Source: Nonomuraea longispora
GTDB taxonomy: Bacteria > Actinomycetota > Actinomycetes > Streptosporangiales > Streptosporangiaceae
Direction of reading: 5' to 3'
DNA length: 57,124 nucleotides
Assembly (NCBI RefSeq): GCF_004348345.1
Contig: NZ_SMJZ01000023.1
Coordinates: forward strand, 1-57,124
Shown: positions 16,182 through 25,697 of the stretch, in pieces
Layout: every line of letters begins with the position of its first letter
Numbering within the stretch: position 1 is the stretch's first letter
Position numbers and translations under genes: made by a program
The notes under the pieces: model-generated
Databases searched by the model: none
Seen by the model: the letters and a program-made list of their open reading frames with translations, nothing else
What the model was told of the DNA's origin: nothing

Positions 16182-18575
16182 CTAGATCGTCGTTGTTCCG
16201 CAACTACACGAAGCCGATCTGGAACCGCCGACAATCCATCCGCTGCAGCTCCCGCAACGAACATGGCCATATAGGTCAATAATCGCCTGGGCAAAGCTTT
16301 GAGCGTCAGCTGTCGAGAGTCCCATGGACAGAGGATCAGCGTGCACGGTGAGGTTTCGCATACCGCGGTGTGTAGATATCTTCTGTGCCAAGGCGTTCAC
16401 TCGACTGTTCTCCAACCGCTCCTTAACGGCAGGCCACAGGTCGCCTAGCGTATACCTATCTCCTTTCTTCCTCGCAATCTTCAATTGAAGACGCCAGCTA
16501 AGCTGATCACATATGCTCTCAAGCAATTGCCCCGCAATTGCACCTACGACGCGAGGCTCTCCGCAGGCCATGATGGCGCGAAGGTCTTTCGTCATAGAGT
16601 CGGCATTAGATTGCGCCATTTGAGGGCCTGCTTCAAAATTCCATGATAAAATTCTACGCTCAACGAACGCATGGCGATGAGCATTGAATAGATCCTTCAA
16701 TTGCTCGCACCAGAGCCGGTCGTGGACGGTAAAGATAAGCTGCCAGTCCGCAAAAGCTGTGAGCATGTAGTTGATTAGAGAGTGCCTGATCTTTGCATCC
16801 ACACTTTGTAGGACGTCGTCAATAATGAGAATTCTTGCCTGTCCGCGCTCAGATGCCTTCTTTGCTACGCTCATGAAGAAGAGCAGGGCTAGCAAGTCTC
16901 TATAGGCTTCAGAGAATAGTTGCTGCGGGAAGCAGTTGCGACCATTCTGCAGCCTCACTACGATATCAAGAGATAGAGGTCCAGATTCCCCATAGACAAT
17001 ATCTATGCTGTCGATCGGATGTTCAGAAGCCAGCTCGGAGAAGGCATGGGAAACATCGTCTCCCACGTCTTTGAGAACCTCCCGTATAATGCGGGTTTGT
17101 GGAGCGTGAACCACGGGATTGAGGGACTGCAAGGTCGATTCAGAGCGCTTCTTTAGTCGTCTCAACTCGCCCATGGTCTGACTCAGATTCGAGATGGCGA
17201 GCCGCAGCTCTCGATCAACTTCCATCCAGCCATTGCGTTTCTCAAACGTAGCGTGACTCTCGCCTCTAAGGATGTTGGTTGAAATGTATCGCTTAAGCCC
17301 GTCCATCGACGCAAGCTCGGATGAGGAAACGTTAACTATTTCGGCCAGTGTTTTTGCATATGCAGACCGTCGAATGCGCAAGTCAGCCATCTTGGATCGC
17401 AACCGGAGCGACTCCTCCTCCGGTCGGACAGCGAGCGACTCTGTGTCTGCTGGAAAATAGTCGAGAAGAACAGATCCTCGCTCCAGTGATTCGGTGTCCA
17501 GGAAGCGAAGGATGTCTGCCCGCTTTATGGTGATTGGTGCTAGACGAAATCCCGGCCTTATGCTGTCGGGACTCGCGATCAGTAGATTTTCTGCCCCATC
17601 GACAAGGGATCTGCATTCCTGAGTACCATCAGCGAGGCTTGCTTTAGTCCAGGGCAAGGCGTCTTGAGCTAATGACCCAATAGCGGGCGTGAGTGGTGAG
17701 TCGAAGTAGGCCGAGCGCCCAATCCGGCCCTGCAATGCAAACTCGATGGCATCCACAATTGTTGATTTTCCGACGCCATTCTCGCCAAAAATGATTGCTG
17801 ACACCGGCGAACCTTTAGATGCAAAGTCGAGACTTAGTTCGCTTGGCGATCCACGAAAACCACGGAGTTCAATGGCCTGTAGTCGCACATTTGAGTCTGA
17901 CATATCATATGCGGCATACACGTTCTCGGATTGTGGAATATTTGAATGCTGTCGGTCGACAGCAGAGGCCAACAGATCGGCAGTAGAAACTTTCTGCGAC
18001 TCTGGGTCCACTTCCGGGTTCGTGATTATAAACTTCGGACTGGCAAGGGACGCTTTCCTGGCTTCTGCTATAAGGCTGATGCATTCCTCTTTTGTTATCG
18101 CCAGAAAGCCCTCCCAGGCTTCGGCGACGCTGCGGCTCAGGAAATCGGATATCCTCTTCTCTATTTCCTGCCGAAACTGCTTGGGGATGCGTGTCGACTT
18201 ACCTGCTTCCTCCGCCAAACGGAGCGCTGCGAAGCGAATTCCGGGGCTGAGATGCTTAGACCGAGCGATATAGACGCAGGCAAAGTATAGGCGCCGCAGA
18301 GATTCGCGCAATAGGGAAGGGTCTCGCTGATCCGCTGCTTCGATGGTGAGGAGATCGGCGTGCAGAAGGAGAAGAAATATCTTGTTTTGTAGAGTTGTCT
18401 CCTTGCTGCGTGTGGCTCTATCGAAGTCGGAAACGCTCGCCTCCTTCCACTTACTTACTATTTCTTGGGGAATGCGATTTATGTGCTCGCGAGCTGCAAT
18501 AACATGTCTAAGCGCAGCCGCCCCGCGAGCTACGAGCTCGTCTTCTTGTAGCGGGTCTGAGGATGATAATGTCAA
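16182..18575 (-). CDS. SMC/RecF-like AAA ATPase with C-terminal HEPN-like motif and putative zinc ribbon
   Basis: A 797-residue protein. Residues 1-220 are helical without a recognised motif. The ABC-type ATPase has Walker A FGENGVGKST (K270), a signature-like FSEAYRDLLALLFF and Walker B ILIIDDVLQSVD (D586, D587), with only a short coiled coil between the halves. After residue 650 a helical domain contains RNLTVH (R740, H745), the Rx4H pattern of HEPN RNases. The last 24 residues hold CGSC...CSC, a likely zinc ribbon. TTG is the likely start, with CAGAGG five bases upstream and an in-frame TAA 13 codons before it. Base composition is clearly less GC-rich than its neighbours, a sign of transfer. 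Such architecture suggests an anti-phage effector; the function is inferred. Confidence 0.75.
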   Translation of the reverse strand: MTLSSSDPLQEDELVARGAAALRHVIAAREHINRIPQEIVSKWKEASVSDFDRATRSKETTLQNKIFLLLLHADLLTIEAADQRDPSLLRESLRRLYFACVYIARSKHLSPGIRFAALRLAEEAGKSTRIPKQFRQEIEKRISDFLSRSVAEAWEGFLAITKEECISLIAEARKASLASPKFIITNPEVDPESQKVSTADLLASAVDRQHSNIPQSENVYAAYDMSDSNVRLQAIELRGFRGSPSELSLDFASKGSPVSAIIFGENGVGKSTIVDAIEFALQGRIGRSAYFDSPLTPAIGSLAQDALPWTKASLADGTQECRSLVDGAENLLIASPDSIRPGFRLAPITIKRADILRFLDTESLERGSVLLDYFPADTESLAVRPEEESLRLRSKMADLRIRRSAYAKTLAEIVNVSSSELASMDGLKRYISTNILRGESHATFEKRNGWMEVDRELRLAISNLSQTMGELRRLKKRSESTLQSLNPVVHAPQTRIIREVLKDVGDDVSHAFSELASEHPIDSIDIVYGESGPLSLDIVVRLQNGRNCFPQQLFSEAYRDLLALLFFMSVAKKASERGQARILIIDDVLQSVDAKIRHSLINYMLTAFADWQLIFTVHDRLWCEQLKDLFNAHRHAFVERRILSWNFEAGPQMAQSNADSMTKDLRAIMACGEPRVVGAIAGQLLESICDQLSWRLQLKIARKKGDRYTLGDLWPAVKERLENSRVNALAQKISTHRGMRNLTVHADPLSMGLSTADAQSFAQAIIDLYGHVRCGSCSGWIVGGSRSASCSCGTTTI

Positions 18576-19146
18576 TTCGGCCTCTGAAGATGAAGTGTTA
18601 TCGCTGCTGTCTTACACCTTATCCGAGGGAGCACGAGATCGAGGTGGTATCTTCTCGTCTCTGGTGCGTGTGACAGTGAAGGATCACGATGGCGGCTACC
18701 TCAGTGGTGTACCCGCACGGGCGGTGGCGATCGCCGTCAAAGCCCCTCGTCGGCCCTGGTACTGAGGTCCCACGCTGACGGCTGGCCGAATATGGTCCAG
18801 GACCAGGGCGCACATAAGGCGCACCGCACGGAGAATCGACCTAAACGATCACAACTATCAGCAGCCATAACGCCAGGCTAACGCCGCAAGAGACGCTACC
18901 TCCAAAGCACGATCACGCCATACGCTGTTCGCGAACTGCTGCTTACCGCATCCCGTCGTGGTGGCTTAAGGCCGGGACAAGCGCGAACTTGGGTGTCTGC
19001 TGTACGGGCCTGGAGTGATCGGTCGCAAGGCCCTCCTTCGTCGGGCCTCGCAACTCATTGACCACGGCCGAGGTGGCAGCAGCGCTGATAAGAACATCCC
19101 ACACGCAGACCATCCGGGCCACCGTCCGCAGGCGACTGAGAAGCGG
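18576..19146. other. Gene-free stretch
   Basis: Only short overlapping frames without a ribosome binding site or recognisable family. The part at 18943-19146 may be the 3' flank of a gene split by the intron; it continues an open frame ending KFALVPALSHHDGMR, which I cannot place. Confidence 0.4.
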
Positions 19147-19220
19147 ATGGGCGGGCTGTGGGGTCGGACCGAAGCGCGGTGTCAGCCTTGCGGCTGATCC
19201 GTTTCTCCGGCCCGCCCTCC

Positions 19221-19254
19221 GAACCCGGCGTGCGACTTTCACCGCACCGGGCTC
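19221..19254 (-). ncRNA. Group II intron domain V
   Basis: A 34-nt hairpin, GAGCCCGGTGCGGTGAAA and then GTCGCACGCCGGGTTC, with the GAAA-type tetraloop and bulge of domain V, the catalytic core of group II introns. Position and orientation fit a 3' location after the reverse transcriptase gene. Confidence 0.88.
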
Positions 19255-19263
19255 TCCACAACT

Positions 19264-20709
19264 TCATGCCGCTGGAGATGGTTCTGTTCGTCGTGACCAG
19301 GGTGTGGGGATGTCCCAGGCGCGCCAGCGATACCGGGTGACCGGGATCGATGCCGCGTCCAGCAGGACGGTTCCCTGTGCGGAGATCTCCCAGCCGCTGT
19401 CGAGCAGCCGGGTCCGTATCTTCCGCCACGACATGCCACCGTGCCGTTTGCGCAGCCACCAGTAGAGGCGGTGCCAGACGTAATGGCCCAGGTAGCTGAA
19501 CGTCCGTTTGGACGAGCCGTGCCGGAAGTAGTTGCACCAGCCCCGAATCACCGCGTTCACGCGGATCAGCAGGGTTCTCAGGTCAGGCTGTCCTGGGTGG
19601 ACCAGTGCCCGAACCTTGGCGATCACCGTGTTGATCGCCTTCTTGCTCGGATAGGTGTAGACGGTCCACTTGCGGGTTCCTCGCTTGCGGCGCCGCTGGA
19701 TGTGGTGCCCCAGGAAGACGAACCCGTCATCGATGTGGGTGACCGAGGTCTTGGCCTCCGACAAGCGCAGACCCATCGGGACCAGCACCGCGGCCGCCTG
19801 CTCCCTCAACTGTTCGGCGTCGTGGCGGGTGCCGTTGACCATGGCGACCCAGTCATCGGCGTAGCGGACCAGCCGCCAGTTCGCCAGACCCCGCCGACGC
19901 CGGTTGTCGCGCTGCCGGACAGTGGCCATCGCCTGCTGGTGCTCGGCCATGAACCACTCGTCCAGGACCGATAAGGCGATGTTGGCCAGCAGCGGGGACA
20001 GGATCCCACCTTGCGGGGTGCTGGCGCTGGTCTGCTCCTGCCGGCCGAGGTCGGTGAGGATCCCGGCCTTGCAGAACGCCTTCACCAGCGCCAGCACCCG
20101 CTTGTCCCCGACCCGCGCCCGTACCCGGTCCATCAGGGCCGTGTGCGAGATGGTGTCGAAGCACGCCTCGATATCCGCCTCCAGCACCCACTCATAGCGG
20201 TGGGAGCCCATGTGGTGGATCTCAGCGATCGCGTCGTGCGCGCGCCGGTTCGGGCGAAACCCATACGAGCACGGCGCGAAACCGGCCTCGAAGATGGGCT
20301 CTAGAACCAGCTTCAGCGACGCCTGAACGACCCTGTCGGCCAGCACGGGGATACCCAGACGGCGCTTCTTGGAAGTGCCCGGCTTGGGGATCAACCGTTC
20401 TCGGACCGGCAGCGGCTGGAACGTCCGGGCGCGTAGCTGCTCCCGGATCTTGTTCAGGAACGCTTCTTCGCCCCACCCGGCAGGAACATCTCGGGCCGTC
20501 AGCCCATCGACGCCCGCCGTGCGGGACCCGGTGTTGCCTCGGACCCGACGCCACGCAACCACAAGGAACGCCGGGTCAGCGACCAGGTTGAACAGATCAT
20601 CGAACCGGCGAGCACGATCCTCGCCGGCCCAGCGGTGCAGTTTGGTCTGAATGCTCAGTACCCGCCACTCGGCCGTCTTCGGCTCCAGCAGCAGCGCGCC
20701 CATGTTCAC
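19264..20709 (-). CDS. ltrA: Group II intron reverse transcriptase/maturase
   Basis: A 481-residue protein. Reverse transcriptase blocks are RERLIPKPGTSKKRRLGIPV, GFRPNRRAHDAIAEI, EADIEACFDTISH, STPQGGILSPLLANIAL and the active site RYADDWV (Y283-D286). The C-terminus has the maturase domain X (VRALVHPGQ...RVNAVIRGWCNYFRHG). It lacks an obvious HNH endonuclease. It helps the intron splice and move. It seems intact, so this intron may still be active although its host element is decayed. Confidence 0.95.
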   Translation of the reverse strand: MNMGALLLEPKTAEWRVLSIQTKLHRWAGEDRARRFDDLFNLVADPAFLVVAWRRVRGNTGSRTAGVDGLTARDVPAGWGEEAFLNKIREQLRARTFQPLPVRERLIPKPGTSKKRRLGIPVLADRVVQASLKLVLEPIFEAGFAPCSYGFRPNRRAHDAIAEIHHMGSHRYEWVLEADIEACFDTISHTALMDRVRARVGDKRVLALVKAFCKAGILTDLGRQEQTSASTPQGGILSPLLANIALSVLDEWFMAEHQQAMATVRQRDNRRRRGLANWRLVRYADDWVAMVNGTRHDAEQLREQAAAVLVPMGLRLSEAKTSVTHIDDGFVFLGHHIQRRRKRGTRKWTVYTYPSKKAINTVIAKVRALVHPGQPDLRTLLIRVNAVIRGWCNYFRHGSSKRTFSYLGHYVWHRLYWWLRKRHGGMSWRKIRTRLLDSGWEISAQGTVLLDAASIPVTRYRWRAWDIPTPWSRRTEPSPAA

Positions 20710-21321
20710 AGACGGCCTCCTGACCTGACGTCCCTACCTGCCCGAAACTGCTGCCCGCCTTCCCCGTGTACGCGGCTTTCCCGCGCTCGGAGTACTACGC
20801 AGGCTCCGCCCCACCTCGTGCCTTTGGTAGACGACGCACCTATCCCCGGACCCGCCCTGGAAGAGACCGAGTTCGGGGAGTGACACGAGATGGTTCCCAC
20901 GTTCACTGCTGACCGTTCGCGAGAGGAGGTGCCCAGCTATGCCCCTGCGGCATCGCCCTGGCTACGCCGTAGACCTTCACCAGAGCCTCCCGGCCAAGCG
21001 CGACAACCGGCCCAGGAGTTCCCCACCGAGCGCCTCCGCCCGGCGGGTACGCACCGCGACCCAGCCCATATCCGCCAGATTCGAGCTGGTGGAAGCCTTG
21101 AAGGGCGTTACACCACTGGTTCCTCACGTACACCTTTCCCGCTCGTTAACCAGGCCCGTGCCGTCTGGCAGTACCGGCACGTCCTGACGTTGTCGAGGCT
21201 GCTCCCACCCTCACCCATGACTCCGGGATCAGGCTGCCTCCCACTTCACACAGCCTGCTACGACAGGCCGTCGGCGGAGCCCTTCCATCTCCGCACGGTC
21301 AAACAGCGCCTCGTGGCGCAC
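20710..21321 (-). ncRNA. Intron RNA domains I-III
   Basis: The 612 bases between the inferred intron 5' end and the reverse transcriptase start contain no credible gene. They correspond in size and position to the structural 5' domains of the intron ribozyme. Confidence 0.6.
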
Positions 21322-21513
21322 GCCGCGCCGCTTCCGTTCCTCGGGCCTTGACGGCCCTGCGGTACGGGTCGGCTTGCCACCGGATACGCGGGTTGCTGTG
21401 GTCTGCTGTACAGCAGGGACGTACAGCAACGCCGCCTCACGCAGCCTGATCGTCCCGTACGGCGTCATCCAGTTGAGCAGCAGCGCCGGCTCTCGACCAC
21501 GGCCCTCCGCTTG

Positions 21514-21565
21514 ACTCGTAATGAAGGGGTCTGGGGTTCGAATCCCCAAGGCGGCTCCCAGGTCA
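21514..21565 (+). repeat. Right attachment repeat (52 bp, tRNA-Thr 3' fragment)
   Basis: Identical to 12083-12134. Only the 3' half of the tRNA is here, without the 5' acceptor strand or D-arm, so it is the remnant attachment site and not a tRNA gene. Confidence 0.9.
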
Positions 21566-21596
21566 GAAGCTCTCCGCGTGATCGCGGAGAGCTTCT
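21565..21596. terminator. Hairpin after the right attachment repeat
   Basis: A perfect 14-bp stem AGAAGCTCTCCGCG / CGCGGAGAGCTTCT with loop TGAT. It is probably the original chromosomal terminator of the tRNA-Thr gene, displaced by the insertion. Confidence 0.7.
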
Positions 21597-21855
21597 GGGT
21601 GTCTAAGTGGGTGACCAAGCCTCCCGGTCTCATGTCTTGGTGGCGTCTTCGTGCGACCGGCAGATCCTCTGGAGGGCTGTCCCTGTTGTCCTCATGAGGT
21701 TGGTGACGACCTCAACAGCCGCTCTCAGTGGCGGTGCTGTGCTCCGCCACCCGGCCATGGGCCTGCCGCCCACCAGGCGTGCGGCCTGGGAGAGATCGGT
21801 CGGCGCCCGGCCCCAGGTACATCCGCTGGTCACGCCACGTCTCGCGACACCGGCT

Positions 21856-21894
21856 GCACCGCCCCACGTGGCGGGTGGCCACGTGGGGCGGTGC
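21856..21894. terminator. Strong hairpin downstream of the first NACHT gene
   Basis: A perfect 17-bp inverted repeat with a 5-base loop, whose arms end GCACCGCCCCACGTGGC / GCCACGTGGGGCGGTGC, begins 30 bases after the stop of the minus-strand NACHT gene. The rest of 21597-21923 shows no gene. Confidence 0.7.
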
Positions 21895-21923
21895 GGTCGA
21901 CGACGATCGGCCGGTTTCGGACC

Positions 21924-24041
21924 TCATGGTAGGGCAGGGCTGCGCTCGTGAAGCGACGGTACGGGGTGCGCGGCGACATAGTCCTGAAGGTCGCGGTGCC
22001 GGAACTGGTAGGCCGTTCCGGAAATCCGCAGTAGCCCCGCGCCGTAGCACCGGTCCAGGAACCGGCCGAGCCGCCACGGCAGCCGGCCTCGGGTGGACAG
22101 GAGAAGCCCCAGGTAATGGTGCGACAGCCGCAGTGACATGGATGCGCCGAGAGCCGAGCCGTACAGCGCGCCTGCGGTGAGCCCCGCTGTGAGCGAGAGC
22201 CCTTCCAGTTGCAGGGAGAACATCGCCCCGAGCATCAGTCCGAATGCGGGGCCGTGAGTGAGGGCGACCATGAGTATCGAGATGACCTCGTTGCGGATCA
22301 CCGCTTTCGGGTCGGTGTCATCGCGGCGGGAACGGAAATGTTTGCTCCGCTCGTGTGTCATCCCGATGCCGAGCAGGAGGCCGAAAACGACTGGTGCCCA
22401 CGGCGGGAGTTCGCCGCCGAATTCCGGTATGAGAACGACTGCCAGCAGGGTGCCGGCCGCGACCAGGAGTACGCCTGACACCGCCGTACTCATGCGATCG
22501 CGGGTGTTTCGAACTCGGCCGGAGCTGACCACGTCCGCCTTGGGCCACACCTTTTTTCGGGCGTTGACAGCGTCCGTCAGCACGCCCAAGGTCGCCACAC
22601 CCGGCAGCCAGAGAAGAAGGAACGCGGCTACATCCCGTGCGGGTATGCGGCCATTCAAGATTTTCATCTGCGAGAACGTCAGGACGACGACGCCGGCGTA
22701 GAGGGCGACCATGGGAAGGGCGAGGGCCAGGATCACCAGCGCGCCGATGAACCGAGGGCGATCTCCCGCCAGCGGCCACAACTGGTGCGGTACGAGATCG
22801 GTGCTGGACAGCATGCGGCCGTGGAACGGCGGCCGGCTCGCGTTCGTCCGCAGATAGCCGGCCAGTACGGCCAGCCAGGCGTGGGTCTGCTCAGCGGTCG
22901 GCCCTTTCCCGGCCGGATCCGCGGCGGCCAGGCGGGCGGGAATGAACAGGCTGAAGAGGTGCTCTCGTACGGACGATTCGTCGGCGAACTCCGTGAGGGC
23001 CGCAGGGGAGCGGACGTAGCGCCCGGTGTGCGGGTCGCGTTCCTCGTAGACGCTGGCCGCCAGCGTAAGCCGCCAGGGCGTGTTCAGAGCGGCGGCCAGG
23101 ACGTGACCGCCGGAGGTGAGCGCGTCCAGCACCGGCAGCCAGCGGTCTGGGTCTTCCTGGTCGGTGATGGCCTGGATGAATTGCCACGCCTTGTCCCCCG
23201 TCACCTCGTCCAGGTTGACGCGGGCGACGCCGTGGGGGGTGGCCCGGTCGGCGACCAGGGCGTCGTACTGGACACTGCGGCAGGTCATCACCAGGCTGCA
23301 GCGGTTCAGTCCGTGTTCGTAGTCCTCCAGCGCACGCAGTACCCGGGCGGCCCGTGACCCGTAGCCCGGCTCGTCGCTTTCATCCATCTCGTCCAACCCG
23401 TCGACGACGGGCAGGATCCGCTCAGCGGCCACGAGCAGTTGGGCGGTCACCGGCTTGAGACCGTAGGTGGTGATCAAGTGCCGGGAGAGCATCTTCGCAG
23501 TAGGCACGTCCGCGTCCAGGCTCGCCGCCGAGATGCGCACCGGAACGGGATCGTCCGGTGGCCTGTTGTGGAGGAGTTCCAGGATCAACTCGATCGCGAG
23601 GACGGTCTTGCCCGCCCCTGCCACGCCGGTGATCGCGAGTCGTCGGGGTGCGGGCAGGCTGCGGAAGTAGTCGGCCACTTCTGCCAAGGTGCCTGTCGGC
23701 GGAGCTGGGGCGGAACTGCCGGTGGGGTCGGTGGAGAAGCCGACATCGATGACGGCGTCCTTGCCCTTGCGGCCCAGTAACTGCGCCCGCTGCGCCTTCT
23801 CCGCGGCCAGCACCCGCCCGGCGAGCAATATCGTCGCCGCCTGGACGTCGGTGTCGGCCAGTCGCTGCGCCTGCCACCATGACAGCCCGGCGACGGCGAT
23901 CCCGATGAGCGCCAGCACCGCACTGACGGGGTCCACCTCGCCGGGGTATCGCATCCACAGCCGCAGTGCGCCGGCGACCAGCAGGACGATCCCGATCGCG
24001 AGCCCCGCACCGAACCACCATGTCCTCGCCCGACGGTTCAT
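21924..24041 (-). CDS. Membrane-associated NACHT NTPase (first copy)
   Basis: A 705-residue protein. Two N-terminal membrane helices (about 10-28 and 38-56) are followed by the NACHT domain with Walker A ITGVAGAGKTVLA (about 136-148) and Walker B ILPVVDGLDEMDE (about 207-219), then CSLVMTCRS. The last third has several membrane segments and ends with YQFRHRDLQDYVAAH, a winged-helix-like element. There is no recognised leucine-rich or TPR sensor. NACHT NTPases are STAND-type switches, some of which protect bacteria against phages. A diverged paralogue lies at 33886-36030. The start codon ATG lacks a strong ribosome binding site. Confidence 0.8.
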   Translation of the reverse strand: MNRRARTWWFGAGLAIGIVLLVAGALRLWMRYPGEVDPVSAVLALIGIAVAGLSWWQAQRLADTDVQAATILLAGRVLAAEKAQRAQLLGRKGKDAVIDVGFSTDPTGSSAPAPPTGTLAEVADYFRSLPAPRRLAITGVAGAGKTVLAIELILELLHNRPPDDPVPVRISAASLDADVPTAKMLSRHLITTYGLKPVTAQLLVAAERILPVVDGLDEMDESDEPGYGSRAARVLRALEDYEHGLNRCSLVMTCRSVQYDALVADRATPHGVARVNLDEVTGDKAWQFIQAITDQEDPDRWLPVLDALTSGGHVLAAALNTPWRLTLAASVYEERDPHTGRYVRSPAALTEFADESSVREHLFSLFIPARLAAADPAGKGPTAEQTHAWLAVLAGYLRTNASRPPFHGRMLSSTDLVPHQLWPLAGDRPRFIGALVILALALPMVALYAGVVVLTFSQMKILNGRIPARDVAAFLLLWLPGVATLGVLTDAVNARKKVWPKADVVSSGRVRNTRDRMSTAVSGVLLVAAGTLLAVVLIPEFGGELPPWAPVVFGLLLGIGMTHERSKHFRSRRDDTDPKAVIRNEVISILMVALTHGPAFGLMLGAMFSLQLEGLSLTAGLTAGALYGSALGASMSLRLSHHYLGLLLSTRGRLPWRLGRFLDRCYGAGLLRISGTAYQFRHRDLQDYVAAHPVPSLHERSPALP

Positions 24042-24257
24042 GGCTCCAGCATTCCAAGCGAATACCTGGCGTGCGGCGATTTTCAGGGGTTCGCCCGCTC
24101 TGCGTCGGCCCGAGAGTGTGGACCGACGCCGCGGCCAACAAGAGCCCGGTCAGGAGTGACACACGGCCGGATTAGCGCGCGCCCACCGTGCACACGGCTT
24201 CCGGGCGCGCGTTGTCGCAGCTCAGGACCGAGGCGTGGAGGAAGGTTGGGTGCTGCC

Positions 24258-24641
24258 TCAGGAACGGTTGGCGCGGATCTCGTGGTGGTGGTCGGCCGCC
24301 CAGCCGATCAGCTGCTTGACGATCTCGTACAGGCCGCCGCCGAGCGGGGTGAGCGCGTACTCGACGCGTGGTGGGACCTCGGCGTAGGCGGTACGGCTGG
24401 TCAGCCCGTCCTCTGTGAGCTGGCGAAGGGTGTGGGTCAGCATGCGCTGGGAGATGCCCGGGATCTGGCGCTGCAGGTCGGTGTAGCGCATCGGGCCGCT
24501 TGCCAGGGCGGCGACGATCAGCATGCTCCATTTGTCGCCCACCCGGTCGAGCACCTGGCGGATGAAATCCATGTGCTCGGCCGGGATGCTCGCGCATGGT
24601 CCGGCCGAAGCCGCCATCGCGGTACCCGCGCTGTCCTGCAT
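24258..24641 (-). CDS. HxlR-family transcriptional regulator
   Basis: A 127-residue winged-helix protein with the HxlR signature: VLDRVGDKWSMLIVAALASG, MRYTDLQRQIPGISQRMLTH, TLRQLTEDGLTSRTAYAEVP and VEYALTPLGGGLYEIV. Cys16 stands just before the DNA-binding domain, where some HxlR proteins sense aldehydes or oxidants. GAGGAA precedes the ATG. It is divergent from the broken SDR gene, its probable former target. Confidence 0.92.
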   Translation of the reverse strand: MQDSAGTAMAASAGPCASIPAEHMDFIRQVLDRVGDKWSMLIVAALASGPMRYTDLQRQIPGISQRMLTHTLRQLTEDGLTSRTAYAEVPPRVEYALTPLGGGLYEIVKQLIGWAADHHHEIRANRS

Positions 24642-24914
24642 GGCGCGCGTTCCTCACCGTCGCGCACACCGATGTGCCTTTTGTAACGCCTTCAATACTG
24701 GCTCAAACTGGCGCTACGCACAAAGAGGATGAATTGGAGGTCATGGCCCCTGGTTCGGTCTGAGCGGCCATCGGCCGGCTTGACCGTTCTCGTCGTCGGC
24801 AACGACGCGGCGATCCGCGGCCCGGACGGCTGCGCGGTTCCCGCTGAGCACGCCGGCCACGCCTGATCCCACGCGCCTGCCGGACACGGTTCACATCAAG
24901 GAAGAGGTCTTCCT
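24642..24914. other. Divergent promoter region with gene debris
   Basis: GGAGG followed by ATGGCCCCTGGTTCGGTCTGA gives only six residues, so a gene start survives without its body. The sequence onward to 24900 has no coding frame I recognise. Confidence 0.35.
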
Positions 24915-25563
24915 GTGCCCACTCTCGCCATCGTCGGCGCCGGTCCCGGCATGGGCCTGGCCATCGATCGCCCGTACCTTCGGCAGCCGCGGCTTCGACG
25001 TCGCCCTGATCGCCCGTACCAAGGAGAATCTGGAAACGCTGGTCGACCGCCTCGGCCAGGAAGGCATCACGGCCGCCGGGTTCCCCGCGGACGTCCTCGA
25101 CCGCGCCTCGCTGACCGATGCCCTCAACGAGGCCAAAGCCCGCTTCGGTGCCATCGACGTGCTGGAGTACTCGCCTGCCCCGCACTCCCCGGTGCCCGGC
25201 CTCACTCCGGCCGTACCCTCGGAGGTCACGGTGGACAATCTGCAGCCGATGATCGACTACAACCTGTACGGTGCAATCACGGCGGCCCAGGCGGTCCTGC
25301 CCGCGATGCGTGAGGCGGGCGCCGGGACCCTGCTGTTCAGCACCGGTGGCGGTTCCGTGGACCCGGTGCCGATGTTCGGCAACGTCAACGCGGCCGGGGC
25401 GGCTCTGCGCAACTGGGTGATCAACCTGAACAAGGAACTGGCCGGCAGCGGCGTGCACGCCGCCCACGTGCCGCCCCGACCTGCCAGCCCACAGCGGCCC
25501 TGCCGGCGGGCTACTGGCTCGACGACATCTCGGACGAGTGACGCTGAACGGCCCGGTGCTCAT
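24915..25563 (+). pseudogene. Short-chain dehydrogenase, broken by frameshifts
   Basis: GTG 24915, with AAGGAAG upstream, opens PTLAIVGAGPGMGLAI, an SDR nucleotide-binding motif. The sequence ATCGATCGCC near 24963 then looks like a 4-base duplication, after which the homologous frame continues IARTFGSRGFDVALIARTKE. That frame reads through the usual SDR body (ARFGAIDVLEYSP, NLYGAITAAQAVLPAM, GTLLFSTGG, NKELAGSGVHAAHV). A second shift occurs near 25470, and the C-terminus YWLDDISDE is in another frame. The active-site Tyr-x3-Lys is not evident. Not functional as one protein. Confidence 0.75.
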
Positions 25564-25697
25564 CGGCCGGCCGATGCAGGACTGCAGCGATCGGAGAAGG
25601 TGTCGGACGCGCTGCGCGTCCGCGGCGGCGTGGTTGATGACCCTCGTCGATGCGGGCCGCGCCTAGGATGCAGAAGTTCGCGACCAGGATCGCACCG

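Larger units (their letters stand above)
19147..21321 (-). mobile_element. Group II intron with reverse transcriptase
   Basis: On the minus strand the intron probably begins with GTGCGCCACGAGGCGC at 21321, carries the reverse transcriptase in domain IV and ends near 19147 after a domain VI stem (GGCGGGC/GCCCGCC). Domain V is clear. Length is about 2.17 kb, usual for a bacterial group II intron. The two ends are estimated from consensus and could be off by several bases. It lies inside the tRNA-Thr element. Confidence 0.75.
12083..21565. mobile_element. Decayed actinomycete integrative element in tRNA-Thr
   Basis: About 9.5 kb between 52-bp direct repeats of the tRNA-Thr 3' end. The remaining element genes are a broken FtsK-type Tra, its coupled partner, an HTH-TPR regulator, a monooxygenase-fold gene and a HATPase gene, as in AICE elements that move as double-stranded DNA. 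Integrase, excisionase and replication genes are absent, and Tra runs directly into the left repeat, so a deletion probably removed them. Extra cargo is an SMC-like ATPase and a group II intron. The element should not be able to excise by itself. Confidence 0.85.

Noticed and set aside
18619..18813. 64-residue minus-strand frame upstream of the SMC-like ATPase
   Set aside because: No ribosome binding site or recognisable family, and atypical composition.
21514..21586. Second tRNA-Thr gene
   Set aside because: Only the 3' half is present; no 5' acceptor strand or D-arm, so it is an attachment remnant.
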